Positions 1 to 6,885 of a DNA stretch of 31,005 bases are shown here, piece by piece. A program made the position numbers and the translations under genes. Within the stretch, counting starts at the first letter, position 1; the number at the start of each line of letters is the position of its first letter. The DNA comes from an uncultured Oscillospiraceae bacterium (GTDB lineage Bacteria; Bacillota; Clostridia; Oscillospirales; Oscillospiraceae): NCBI GenBank assembly GCA_934589155.1, contig CAKTNP010000024.1, forward strand, positions 1 to 31,005, read 5' to 3'. The notes beneath the pieces are model-generated. The model worked only from the letters and a program-made list of their open reading frames with translations, searched no databases and was not told the origin of the DNA.

Positions 1-11
1 CGGGCGGGACT

Positions 12-56
12 GTCAACGGCGGCGCATGAAATGCGCCGTTCATCTTGACCGTTGAC
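12..56. repeat. Nested inverted repeat at the left edge
   Basis: GTCAACGG (12-19) is repeated as its exact reverse complement CCGTTGAC (49-56). Between them lies a second perfect hairpin, GGCGCAT (21-27) with ATGCGCC (31-37). The structure is downstream of the HAD gene, but no T-tract follows it on the minus strand, so it is not a classic intrinsic terminator. It is GC-rich while the adjacent genes are AT-rich, so it may belong to the end of a mobile element or to the neighbouring resident DNA. I do not recognise it. Confidence 0.5.
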
Positions 57-93
57 TGGCTCGGCTGGCTTTGCTACTTGCTTGTATCAAGTA

Positions 94-723
94 TTAGCTT
101 TTTGTTGAAGCAAGACTTTTGGCTAAATCAAAAGGAGTGCAGAATGATTTTTGAGCATTCACTCTATTTCCTGCACCCCATTTTGCTAATCCAAAGTTTA
201 CATTTGCATGTTTAGCGCACTGCATGTCGTAGATACTATCGCCAATGTACAGTAACTCATTTGCTTGACATTTTGTCCATTCCATGTATTTCAAAAGCGG
301 GTCTGGTTCTGGTTTGTGTTGTAGCGTATCATCAGCACAGACTACGGTTTCAAAGTAAGATGATATATCAAATTTCTGAAAATCGCTTCTAAATTCTTCA
401 TGGGTTTTAGAGGTAACAATGCCTATGCCTAATTTTAATTCCGAAATAGTCTCAAGCAATTCTTTTATCCCGTGAAATACAGTAATCGTGTCCCTGTATT
501 TTTCCATGTTTTTGTCCCACATGGATAGTGCTGACGCTATATCATTCACTCCTAAACGCTGCAAAGCATTTTCTCCGGTAATTCCTAAAGCAAATGTTAA
601 TTCTTTATCGGAGATTATCTTTCCGTTTATTGCTCTTATAGTATCTTGCAAAGAATGAATGACGGCATATTCTGTATCAATCAGAGTTCCGTCTACATCA
701 AAAACAATCTGCTTATAACCCAT
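94..723 (-). CDS. HAD-superfamily phosphatase (phosphoglycolate phosphatase-like)
   Basis: A 209-residue soluble protein with all four HAD motifs. The DxDGT nucleophile loop has Asp9 and Asp11, motif II is the Thr104 region (IVTSKT), motif III is Lys137 in HKPEPDP, and the acidic motif IV is GDSIYD at 161-166. The helical insert after motif I is a C1-type cap, as in Gph/PpaX-like phosphatases. These remove phosphate from small metabolites; the substrate cannot be read from sequence. The ATG at 721-723 is preceded by GAAGGAA. The gene lies 26 bases downstream of the Nudix gene on the same strand, so the two are probably co-transcribed. It is much richer in A+T than the thrS and pur genes, which suggests horizontal acquisition. 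Confidence 0.9.
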   Translation of the reverse strand: MGYKQIVFDVDGTLIDTEYAVIHSLQDTIRAINGKIISDKELTFALGITGENALQRLGVNDIASALSMWDKNMEKYRDTITVFHGIKELLETISELKLGIGIVTSKTHEEFRSDFQKFDISSYFETVVCADDTLQHKPEPDPLLKYMEWTKCQANELLYIGDSIYDMQCAKHANVNFGLAKWGAGNRVNAQKSFCTPFDLAKSLASTKS

Positions 724-749
724 AGGACTGTTCCTTCTTTTCCCTCGGT

Positions 750-1364
750 CTAATCAAAAAGAGTTGTCCAGTTTTTGGTTCGATATGCTTCAAAACACAT
801 TTTTACTTGCTCTTCATTATTCTTTTCCGTGGCCAGTTCCGGCAGTTCATTTTCTGAAAAATATGCAAAGCCCGTAGTTTCTATATTTTCTTTGAAGGCA
901 CCTCCGATAATGGTGCAAAGTACAAATATTTTACATACGCCATAAGCATATACTGGCAAGTTATGTTTAGAGCGGTCTTGAATTGCAATCACTTTATCAG
1001 CAGTTACATCTAAGCCCGCTTCTTCTTTGACCTCCTTAATAGTATTTTCTTTGACAGACACATTTACATCAACCCAACCTCCGGGAAGTGACCATTTTCC
1101 GCTATTCTCTTTAACAAGAAGAATTTTTCCATTTTGAAAAATAGCGGCTCTGGTATCAAGTTTTGGCGTCTGGTATCCTGTTTCATTACAGAAAAGGTCT
1201 TTCACTTTTTGAACGGGTATATCTGTCTTATATGCCATTATCTCGGCAGAAATTTCCCGTATCCTTTCATAGCGTTCTCTATCAAAAATATCTTTTCCAT
1301 AGGTCAATCCTGCTTGTGCAAGACTCTGTAATTCTATTGCCCATTCCAGCCATTGTTCTTTCAA
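750..1364 (-). CDS. Nudix hydrolase with N-terminal helical domain
   Basis: A 204-residue protein. Residues 1-60 match the helical Nudix_hydro_N type extension (starting KEQWLEWA), and residues 70-200 form the Nudix fold. The Nudix box at about 95-117 runs from the GGWVD stretch to KEVKEEAG. The metal-binding EVKEE core is intact, but the usual GE dipeptide after GGWVDV is Asn101-Val102 and the usual Arg is Lys110. Relatives are ADP-ribose or nucleoside-diphosphate-linked pyrophosphatases; the substrate is not determined. The start is TTG at 1362-1364, chosen because GGGAGG lies 6 bases upstream and the N-terminus then matches the family. It is the first gene of the AT-rich unit with the HAD gene. 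No convincing promoter was found upstream. Confidence 0.9.
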   Translation of the reverse strand: MKEQWLEWAIELQSLAQAGLTYGKDIFDRERYERIREISAEIMAYKTDIPVQKVKDLFCNETGYQTPKLDTRAAIFQNGKILLVKENSGKWSLPGGWVDVNVSVKENTIKEVKEEAGLDVTADKVIAIQDRSKHNLPVYAYGVCKIFVLCTIIGGAFKENIETTGFAYFSENELPELATEKNNEEQVKMCFEAYRTKNWTTLFD

Positions 1365-1456
1365 GGTTATCCTCCCTTGCTACTACGATTTTCTCTGATA
1401 AAATATCACTTCGTGTGTGCTAAACTGTTCGTGTCAAGTTTCATCTGGACTTGATT

Positions 1457-1513
1457 CCTCCTATGGTTATGTAATGGCGGTTGGCAGACCACCATTACTA
1501 TAACCATAGGAGG
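1457..1513. repeat. Long palindrome (about 25-bp arms, 6-base loop)
   Basis: The left arm at 1457-1481 starts CCTCCTATGGTTAT. The right arm at 1488-1513 ends ATAACCATAGGAGG and is its reverse complement, apart from one bulged base and one G-T wobble. On the plus strand it is followed by ATCCTTTTTC, so it could terminate transcription in that direction, although no plus-strand gene precedes it. It sits where base composition changes from the AT-rich Nudix/HAD unit to the GC-rich thrS region. It could be a miniature mobile element, an insertion footprint or an unusual terminator. Confidence 0.75.
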
Positions 1514-1546
1514 ATCCTTTTTCTAGGCATAGCTAAAGCTTTTTGG

Positions 1547-1569
1547 AACCACCGGCTCTGCCGGTGGTT
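1547..1569 (-). terminator. Second hairpin downstream of thrS
   Basis: AACCACCGGC (1547-1556) pairs with GCCGGTGGTT (1560-1569) around a 3-base loop. Read on the minus strand it is followed by CCAAAAAGC, so there is no T-tract in that direction; on the plus strand TTC follows. It is probably a backup to, or companion of, the stronger hairpin just upstream. Confidence 0.5.
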
Positions 1570-1576
1570 TTCTTTC

Positions 1577-1612
1577 CACAAAAAGAAGCGGGAGCCGACG
1601 GCTCCCGCTTCT
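1577..1612 (-). terminator. Intrinsic terminator of thrS
   Basis: On the minus strand, 13-bp arms AGAAGCGGGAGCC (1584-1596 on the plus strand) and their complement (1600-1612) enclose a 3-base loop. They are followed by a short T-run (TTTTTG) whose first bases overlap the stem. The hairpin lies about 10 bases past the thrS stop codon. Confidence 0.9.
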
Positions 1613-1622
1613 GCTGTTTTAA

Positions 1623-3383
1623 TCAGATCCGCTTGGACTTGGTATCGATCTCCGTCAGGCACTGGTTCAGGAAGGCATCCATGGTCATGACGCCCTCGTC
1701 TCCGCCGGAGCGGGTCCGGACGGACACGGTGCCGTCCTGGGCCTCCTTGTCGCCCACCACCAGCATATAAGGAACCTTCTGCATCTGGGCCTCCCGGATC
1801 TTGTAGCCCAGCTTTTCGCTGCGAAGGTCCGCCTCGCAGCGGATATTGGCGGCATTCAGCTTCTCGTTGACTTCCTTGGCATAGGCATGGGCGCGCTCGG
1901 TGACGGGCAGGACCTTGACTTGGACGGGAGACAGCCACAGGGGGAAGGCGCCGGCGAAGTGCTCGGTGATCACGCCGATAAACCGCTCGATGGAGCCGAA
2001 GACCACCCGATGGATCATGACGGGGCGATGCTTCAGGCCGTCCTCACCGGTGTACTCCAGATGGAACCGCTCCGGCAGCTGGGAGTCCAGCTGAATGGTG
2101 CCGCACTGCCAGGTACGGCCCAGGCAGTCCTCAATATGGAAGTCCAGCTTGGGGCCATAGAAAGCGCCGTCACCCTCGTTGATGACAAAGCTCTTGCCCA
2201 TGGCGGTAATGGCCTTCTTCAGGACGTTCTGATTGAACTCCCACTCCTCCACGGTGCCGATGTGATCCTCAGGCATGGTGGAAAGCTCAATGGTATACTT
2301 CAGTCCAAACACGTTGTAGACCTCGTCAAAGAGCTTCACCACGTTCTGGATCTCTTCTTCCATCTGCTCCTTGGTCATGAAGATGTGGGCATCGTCCTGC
2401 GTGAAGCAGCGAACCCGGAACAGACCGTGAAGGGCGCCGCTGAGCTCATGCCGGTGGACCAGGCCCAGCTCACCCACCCGCAGGGGCAGGTCCCGGTAGG
2501 AGTGGGGCTCCGAAGCGTACACCAGCATACCGCCGGGGCAGTTCATGGGCTTAATGGCGAAATCCTGATCGTCAATGACGGTGGTGTACATATTATTCTT
2601 ATAATGATCCCAGTGACCCGAGCGCTCCCACAGGCGGCGGTTGAGGATCATCGGCGTGGAGATTTCCACATAGCCGTAGCGCTTGTGGACCTGACGCCAG
2701 TAGTCGATCAGGGTGTTTTTCAGCACCATGCCCTTGGGCAGGAAGAAGGGGAAGCCGGGGCCGTAGTCCGTCAGCATAAACAGGCCCAGCTCCTTGCCCA
2801 GTTTCCGGTGGTCCCGCTTTTTGGCTTCTTCGATCCGGGTGAGGTAGGCATCCAGCTCATCCTTGGTGGGGAAAGCGATGCCGTAGATCCGCTGGAGCAT
2901 CTTACGGTTGCTGTCGCCCCGCCAGTAGGCGCCGCAGCACTGGGTCAGCTTGATGGCGTTGCCCTTGATCCGGCCGGTGGAATCCAGGTGGGGACCGGCG
3001 CAGAGATCCGTGAACTCGCCCTGGGTATAGAAGGAAATGACGGCATCCTCCGGCAGGTCGTTAATCAGCTCAACCTTATAAGGCTCGTCCTTTTCCTGCA
3101 TATAGTCCACCGCCTCGGCCCGGGGCTTTTCCGTGCGCTCCAGGTGGAGCCGCTCCTTGCAGATCTTCTTCATTTCCTTCTCGATCTCGGCCAAATGCTC
3201 CGGGGTAAAGGCAAAGGGCGCGTCGAAATCGTAGTACCAGCCCTCGTCAATGGCGGGGCCGATGGCCAGCTTCACCTCCGGCCACAGGCGCTTGACAGCC
3301 TGGGCCATCACGTGGGAGCAGGTATGCCAATAGGTCTTGCGGTACTCGGGGTTTTCAAAGGTATAGAGGTTTTCTTCGGACAT
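1623..3383 (-). CDS. thrS: Threonyl-tRNA synthetase lacking the TGS domain
   Basis: Charges tRNA-Thr with threonine. The start is ATG 3381-3383 because GAAAGGAG lies 7 bases upstream; a further in-frame ATG at 3419 falls in the leader terminator region and has no RBS. This gives 586 residues, shorter than the usual 635-650. The protein opens at once with the editing (SAD) domain, including HTCSH near residue 20, so the N-terminal TGS domain is missing. The class II core is complete: motif 1 after FLPKGM, motif 2 around the FRVRCFTQDDAH stretch, motif 3 around IERFIGV. The three zinc ligands are present (Cys of MNCPGGM, His of DDAH, His of MIHR). A C-terminal anticodon-binding domain follows from about residue 485. 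Expression is controlled by its own T-box leader. Confidence 0.97.
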   Translation of the reverse strand: MSEENLYTFENPEYRKTYWHTCSHVMAQAVKRLWPEVKLAIGPAIDEGWYYDFDAPFAFTPEHLAEIEKEMKKICKERLHLERTEKPRAEAVDYMQEKDEPYKVELINDLPEDAVISFYTQGEFTDLCAGPHLDSTGRIKGNAIKLTQCCGAYWRGDSNRKMLQRIYGIAFPTKDELDAYLTRIEEAKKRDHRKLGKELGLFMLTDYGPGFPFFLPKGMVLKNTLIDYWRQVHKRYGYVEISTPMILNRRLWERSGHWDHYKNNMYTTVIDDQDFAIKPMNCPGGMLVYASEPHSYRDLPLRVGELGLVHRHELSGALHGLFRVRCFTQDDAHIFMTKEQMEEEIQNVVKLFDEVYNVFGLKYTIELSTMPEDHIGTVEEWEFNQNVLKKAITAMGKSFVINEGDGAFYGPKLDFHIEDCLGRTWQCGTIQLDSQLPERFHLEYTGEDGLKHRPVMIHRVVFGSIERFIGVITEHFAGAFPLWLSPVQVKVLPVTERAHAYAKEVNEKLNAANIRCEADLRSEKLGYKIREAQMQKVPYMLVVGDKEAQDGTVSVRTRSGGDEGVMTMDAFLNQCLTEIDTKSKRI

Positions 3384-3411
3384 GACAATTGCTCCTTTCT
3401 TATTTTCGGGG

Positions 3412-3454
3412 CAAAACAAAAACGCTTCACCCCTGAACGCTCAGGGGTGAAGCG
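3412..3454 (-). terminator. Leader attenuator terminator of thrS
   Basis: On the minus strand, arms of 14 bp (plus-strand 3423-3436 and 3441-3454, core CGCTTCACCCCTGA) enclose a 4-base loop and are followed by TTTTTGTTTTG. It lies just after the T-box antiterminator element and before the thrS RBS, the standard arrangement for a transcriptional T-box switch. Confidence 0.95.
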
Positions 3455-3660
3455 GTAGGCTCCACGGTTCCACCCTGCTTACGGCCAAAGGGCCGTCGCT
3501 CGTGACCTCTGTAACGGGAGGGCCCGTCCCGGCTTACTGTTGGTTCTGCCGGGCAGCTCGGAAGGGGTGCAAAACGGAAAGGGGTCGCAGAGCCGTCACA
3601 CCACCAGGGCTCCTCTCTGGGCGTCTTTTTTCCGTTTCAGGTCTTCGTCAGCGCTTTTTT
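3423..3660 (-). promoter_or_regulatory. T-box riboswitch (threonine)
   Basis: On the minus strand the leader carries the T-box core AGGGTGGAACCGTGG (plus-strand 3463-3477), immediately followed by the attenuator hairpin. Further 5' are the Stem I signatures AGAGAG and GGTGTGA. Stem I closes through AAACGGAAA pairing with TTTCCGTTT (the 5' arm begins near 3637). The 3' side of the specifier loop reads GCGACCCC and contains ACC, a threonine codon, in agreement with the downstream gene. In T-box switches, uncharged cognate tRNA pairs with the specifier codon and the bulge, stabilising the antiterminator and switching the gene on. The specifier assignment is my folding by eye. Confidence 0.95.
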
Positions 3661-3668
3661 ATGGGCTA

Positions 3669-3697
3669 ACAATAGCACACTTCCTCCACCTTGTCAA
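3669..3697 (-). promoter_or_regulatory. Sigma-A promoter of thrS
   Basis: On the minus strand TTGACA (plus-strand 3692-3697) and TATTGT (3669-3674) are separated by exactly 17 bases. Transcription would begin near 3662, at the 5' end of the T-box leader. Confidence 0.85.
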
Positions 3698-3863
3698 GGG
3701 TCCATTATGGGATTGGCATTATGTTAACCATTTTGTTACTCTTCCCCTATATCTTGTGGATTTGCAAGGGATTTTCCATATACATAGGCGGCACTCTTTG
3801 CGTTATCGTAAACTCGATTTCTGTTAAAAAAGTTGTCGATTTATGTCAATAGCAAAGAAAAAC
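3698..3863. other. Divergent intergenic region, no gene seen
   Basis: The 607 bases between the thrS start and the yabE start hold the thrS leader and promoter on one side and the yabE promoter and leader on the other. The remaining AT-rich stretch between the two divergent promoters shows no ORF with an RBS, no RNA gene and no clear operator. Confidence 0.6.
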
Positions 3864-3891
3864 TTGACATTTCCGAAAAAATAGTTATAAT
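3864..3891 (+). promoter_or_regulatory. Sigma-A promoter of the yabE-like gene
   Basis: A perfect TTGACA at 3864-3869 and a perfect TATAAT at 3886-3891 are separated by 16 bases. Transcription would start near 3898, leaving a leader of about 90 bases before the start codon at 3991. Confidence 0.88.
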
Positions 3892-3900
3892 ATCGAGGTA

Positions 3901-3936
3901 GTATCAATAAATTACCACTGTGTAATTATTTGATAC
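3901..3936 (+). promoter_or_regulatory. AT-rich stem-loop in the yabE leader
   Basis: GTATCAATAAATTAC (3901-3915) and GTAATTATTTGATAC (3922-3936) are reverse complements apart from one shifted base. The element begins a few bases after the predicted transcription start. It could be an operator for a repressor, an RNA-stabilising 5' hairpin or an attenuator without a T-tract. No T-run follows. Confidence 0.6.
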
Positions 3937-3990
3937 CTTTCAAATATGCACCCTGCATTACCCCCAAAATTTGTGAAAGGAGGTTCATTG

Positions 3991-5112
3991 ATGCGCAGAA
4001 TCAAACAACTTGTGCACGGCCGGGGCGGGGCCTTTTCCAGAGTCCTTGTGATCGTCCTGATGGCCGCATTCGCCGTCGGGCTCCTGAGCCAGGTGGCCTT
4101 TGCACAGAACACCTATGTCATCACCGACGGGGACCGTGTAGTCGTCTACACCACCTACGCCACCGACCCAGACATCGTGCTTGACGAGGCTGGCTTGACG
4201 CTGGGCAAGGATGACACCTATACTACGCAGGAGGGCAGCGGCGGCACCGAGATCATAATTTCAAGAATTCAGATGGTCACCGTTTCGGACGGCAGCCAGG
4301 TATTAAAGATCGGAACCTACGGAGAAACCGTGGAGGAGCTGCTGACACGGCTGGGTTACAGCCTGGACGACAGCACCCGGGTCAATTATCCCCTGAACGC
4401 CGCCACCTTCGACGGCATGAGCGTGGAGCTGATCCACCAGGAGACCAAGACCATCGAATACGAGACCAGCGTAGCCTATGAGACCACCTATTGCTATGAC
4501 GCCAGCCTGCCCCAGGGACAGACAAAGATCCTGGTCCAGGGCAAGGACGGGGTCATGTCCTGCACCGCGGAGGTTACATATGAAAACGGAAAAGAGGTTT
4601 ATCGCCGGGTCCTGTCCCAATCCATTCTGACCCCGGCCACAGCCGAGGTGATCGTCTGCAGCGTAGACCGGGACACTAAGGTCCAGGAGGGCAACGGCCG
4701 GGCCTATGTGGTGGGTGACCCCCTGCCGGAGATCACGGAAGCCACCGAAGCGGAAACGGAGGCCGGAGACAGCGTCACCGGCGGCACCATCCTGACTGCC
4801 TCCGGCGAGGCCCTGCACTACACCGGCGTTCTGTCCGTTCAGGCCACGGCTTACAGCTGCGAGGAGGAAACGGGCATCACCGCCTCCGGCACCCCCGCCC
4901 GGGTGGGCGCCATCGCCGTGGATCCCTCCGTCATCCCTCTGGGGACCCTGCTGTATGTGGTCTCCGACGACGGCATGTACAACTACGGCGTATGCGTGGC
5001 GGAGGACACCGGCGGGAATATCAACGGCAACCGCATTGATCTGTACTTCGACACCGAGGCCGAGTGTATCCAGTTCGGCGTTCGGAACTGCACCGTGTAC
5101 ATCCTGGGATAA
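3991..5112 (+). CDS. yabE: YabE-like exported protein with DUF348, G5 and 3D domains
   Basis: A 373-residue exported cell-wall protein. Residues 1-38 are a signal peptide or membrane anchor: a basic N-terminus, then a hydrophobic run from Val18, with a possible cleavage after AFA at 36-38. One or two DUF348 ubiquitin-like repeats cover about 40-130, a G5 domain about 145-225, then an acidic Glu/Thr-rich linker. The C-terminal 3D domain from about 285 has the family aspartates in AVDPS, EDTGG and GNRIDLYF. 3D domains resemble lytic transglycosylases (MltA, Rpf/Sps), so a role in peptidoglycan remodelling is likely. ATG 3991 is preceded by AAAGGAGG; an ATG at 3946 lacks an RBS. The yabE-ksgA order is conserved in Bacillota, as in B. 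subtilis. Confidence 0.92.
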   Translation: MRRIKQLVHGRGGAFSRVLVIVLMAAFAVGLLSQVAFAQNTYVITDGDRVVVYTTYATDPDIVLDEAGLTLGKDDTYTTQEGSGGTEIIISRIQMVTVSDGSQVLKIGTYGETVEELLTRLGYSLDDSTRVNYPLNAATFDGMSVELIHQETKTIEYETSVAYETTYCYDASLPQGQTKILVQGKDGVMSCTAEVTYENGKEVYRRVLSQSILTPATAEVIVCSVDRDTKVQEGNGRAYVVGDPLPEITEATEAETEAGDSVTGGTILTASGEALHYTGVLSVQATAYSCEEETGITASGTPARVGAIAVDPSVIPLGTLLYVVSDDGMYNYGVCVAEDTGGNINGNRIDLYFDTEAECIQFGVRNCTVYILG

Positions 5113-5121
5113 AAATTGGAT

Positions 5122-5150
5122 TTGCAAAGCCGCCTTTTATCTGGTAAAAT
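5122..5150 (+). promoter_or_regulatory. Predicted promoter of ksgA
   Basis: TTGCAA (5122-5127) and TAAAAT (5145-5150) are separated by exactly 17 bases. Transcription would begin near 5157, only about 17 bases before the ksgA start and downstream of the left arm of the overlapping hairpin. Confidence 0.6.
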
Positions 5151-5171
5151 ACCTGATGAAAGGCGGTATTT
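5130..5171 (+). terminator. Terminator-like hairpin overlapping the ksgA RBS
   Basis: CCGCCTTTTATCTGGT (5130-5145) pairs with the segment ending GATGAAAGGCGG (5151-5166), with one T-T mismatch, one wobble and a 5-base loop. TATTTTTATG follows. It lies 17 bases after the yabE stop codon. The 3' arm contains AAAGGCGG, the only Shine-Dalgarno-like sequence for ksgA, and the T-run abuts its start codon. Confidence 0.8.
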
Positions 5172-5173
5172 TT

Positions 5174-6043
5174 ATGCTTGATCTGTGTGACATTCGGCAG
5201 GTCCGGGAGCTTCTGGACCGGCACGGTTTTCGATTTTCCAAGGCCAAGGGCCAGAACTTTCTGATTGCGTCCTGGGTCCCCCAGCGGATCGCCGAGGAGT
5301 CCGGCGTGGACGAGACCGCAGGCGTTCTGGAGATCGGGCCCGGCATCGGCCCCCTGACCCAGGCTCTGTGCCAGCGGGCGGGGAAGGTCTGCGCCGTGGA
5401 GGTGGACACCTCCCTGAAGCCCATTTTGAAGGAGACCCTGGGGGAATTTGACAATCTGGAAATTCTTTGGGGGGATATTCTGAAGCTGGACATTCCGGCC
5501 CTGACGGCGGAGCAGTTCCCGGGGCTGCGGCCCATGGCCTGCGCCAATCTGCCCTATTACATCACCTCCCCTATTTTGACGGCGCTGCTCCAGTCCCGGG
5601 CCTTTTCCTCCGTGACGGTGATGATCCAGAAAGAGGTGGCCCAGCGGATCGCCGCCAGGGCGGGCACGGCGGACTACGGCGCATTTTCCGTGCTGTGTCA
5701 GTACTATGCCGAGCCGGAGCTGTTGTTTGACGTGCCGCCCTGCTGCTTCATCCCCCAACCCAAGGTCACCTCGGCGGTGATCCGGCTGAAGGTCCGGGAA
5801 ACGCTGCCCTGGGACATTGCAGACGAGGGGACATTTTTCAAGACCGTGCGGGCCAGCTTTTCCCAGCGGCGAAAAATGTTGGTCAACGGGCTTGCCAGCG
5901 GCTTCCCTCAGATCGGCAAGCAGGAACTGCAAAATATTTTGGTTTCCTGTGGTTTTGCGTCTACCATTCGAGGGGAGATTTTGGACATTCCAGGCTTTGC
6001 GGCGGTGTCCAACGAGATCTATCGGCGGATCAAGGGAGAGTAA
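5174..6043 (+). CDS. rsmA: 16S rRNA dimethyladenosine transferase KsgA/RsmA
   Basis: A 289-residue methyltransferase that dimethylates the two adjacent adenines in the 3'-terminal helix 45 of 16S rRNA during small-subunit maturation. The N-terminal FSKAKGQNFL matches the family. The SAM-binding loop is LEIGPGIGP at 52-60, and the catalytic motif IV is NLPYY at 125-129. The C-terminal helical domain includes FSQRRKML. ATG 5174 is chosen over ATG 5156 because the only Shine-Dalgarno-like sequence (AAAGGCGG) lies between them and the protein then starts as in the family. The gene is followed by the YjjG-like gene, whose RBS overlaps the ksgA stop codon. Confidence 0.97.
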   Translation: MLDLCDIRQVRELLDRHGFRFSKAKGQNFLIASWVPQRIAEESGVDETAGVLEIGPGIGPLTQALCQRAGKVCAVEVDTSLKPILKETLGEFDNLEILWGDILKLDIPALTAEQFPGLRPMACANLPYYITSPILTALLQSRAFSSVTVMIQKEVAQRIAARAGTADYGAFSVLCQYYAEPELLFDVPPCCFIPQPKVTSAVIRLKVRETLPWDIADEGTFFKTVRASFSQRRKMLVNGLASGFPQIGKQELQNILVSCGFASTIRGEILDIPGFAAVSNEIYRRIKGE

Positions 6044-6053
6044 GGAGAATAAA

Positions 6054-6731
6054 ATGTACCGTTTTCTGTTTTTGGATCTGGACGACACCCTGCTGGATTT
6101 TCATAAGGCGGAGGCCATTGCCATCGGCAAGGCCTTCCGAAAAGCCGGGATCCCGGACACGCCGGAAATGATCGAGCATTACAGCCGGGTGAACCGGCGG
6201 CAGTGGGAGCTGCTCAACGCCGGGAAAATCACCCGGGAGGAGGTCCTGACCAGCCGGTTCGAGATCCTGTTTCAGGAAACCGGCATCCAGGCGGATGTGG
6301 AAACGGTTTTGGGATATTACGAACATTTTCTGGCCATTGGACACTATTTTCTCCCGGGAGCAGAGGAGATCCTCCCCTATCTTGCCGAAAAATACAAATT
6401 ATATATCGCCAGCAACGGCACGGCCCCGGTACAGGACGGACGGCTGAAAAGCGCCGGTATCCTGCCTCTGTTCCAGGACGTTTTCATTTCCCAGCGGCTG
6501 GGGGCCAACAAGCCCAGCCGGGCATTTTTTGAACTGGCCGCCGCCAGAATCCCGGATTACCGGCCGGAAGAGGCCCTGATGATCGGCGACAGCCTGACCT
6601 CTGACATTCAGGGCGGGGTCAATGCCGGGATCGACACCTGCTGGTACAATCCCAAGGGCCTGCCGGTGCCGGAAAGCCCCAGGCCCACCTATGTGGTCGG
6701 GAGCCTTGAGGAACTCCGGACCCTGCTGTGA
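6054..6731 (+). CDS. YjjG-family HAD nucleotidase
   Basis: A 225-residue HAD hydrolase. Motif I is LDLDDTLLD with Asp8 and Asp10, motif II is the Ser/Asn of ASNGT, motif III is the Lys of GANKPSRAFF and motif IV is GDSLTSDIQGG. The DLDDTLLDF start and the NKP signature fit the YjjG/YfnB group, which removes the 5'-phosphate from (often non-canonical) pyrimidine nucleotides; substrate assignment is by family only. ATG 6054 has AAGGAGA 8 bases upstream, overlapping the ksgA stop, so the gene is almost certainly translated from the ksgA transcript. No clear terminator follows it. Confidence 0.88.
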   Translation: MYRFLFLDLDDTLLDFHKAEAIAIGKAFRKAGIPDTPEMIEHYSRVNRRQWELLNAGKITREEVLTSRFEILFQETGIQADVETVLGYYEHFLAIGHYFLPGAEEILPYLAEKYKLYIASNGTAPVQDGRLKSAGILPLFQDVFISQRLGANKPSRAFFELAAARIPDYRPEEALMIGDSLTSDIQGGVNAGIDTCWYNPKGLPVPESPRPTYVVGSLEELRTLL

Positions 6732-6806
6732 GCTCTCACGGCAAAACCCACAGGATTCCTCAAAAAGTTTGACCGTTTTTCATACAACATTTTGGAGGCA
6801 CCCCCT

Positions 6807-6835
6807 TTGACGGGGCTGTCGGAATATGGTACAAT
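6807..6835 (+). promoter_or_regulatory. Promoter of the purine operon
   Basis: TTGACG (6807-6812) and TACAAT (6830-6835) are separated by exactly 17 bases. Transcription would start near 6842, giving a 5' leader of about 180 bases that contains the ZTP riboswitch. Confidence 0.88.
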
Positions 6836-6885
6836 AACCACGTTGGTTCCGCAAACTTGTGCCCGGCGCGGCGACAATCAAATAA

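Noticed and set aside
1415..1440. TTGACA on the minus strand upstream of the Nudix gene as a promoter
   Set aside because: The hexamer is present, but the nearest -10-like sequence (TATTTT) is about 26 bases away, too far for a sigma-A promoter.
1887..3458. 523-codon plus-strand open frame opposite thrS
   Set aside because: Antisense shadow of a well-identified ThrRS. It also runs through the thrS leader terminator.
3540..3827. Plus-strand open frame across the T-box and intergenic region
   Set aside because: It lies antisense to the T-box leader and the thrS promoter, has no RBS, and its translation resembles no protein.
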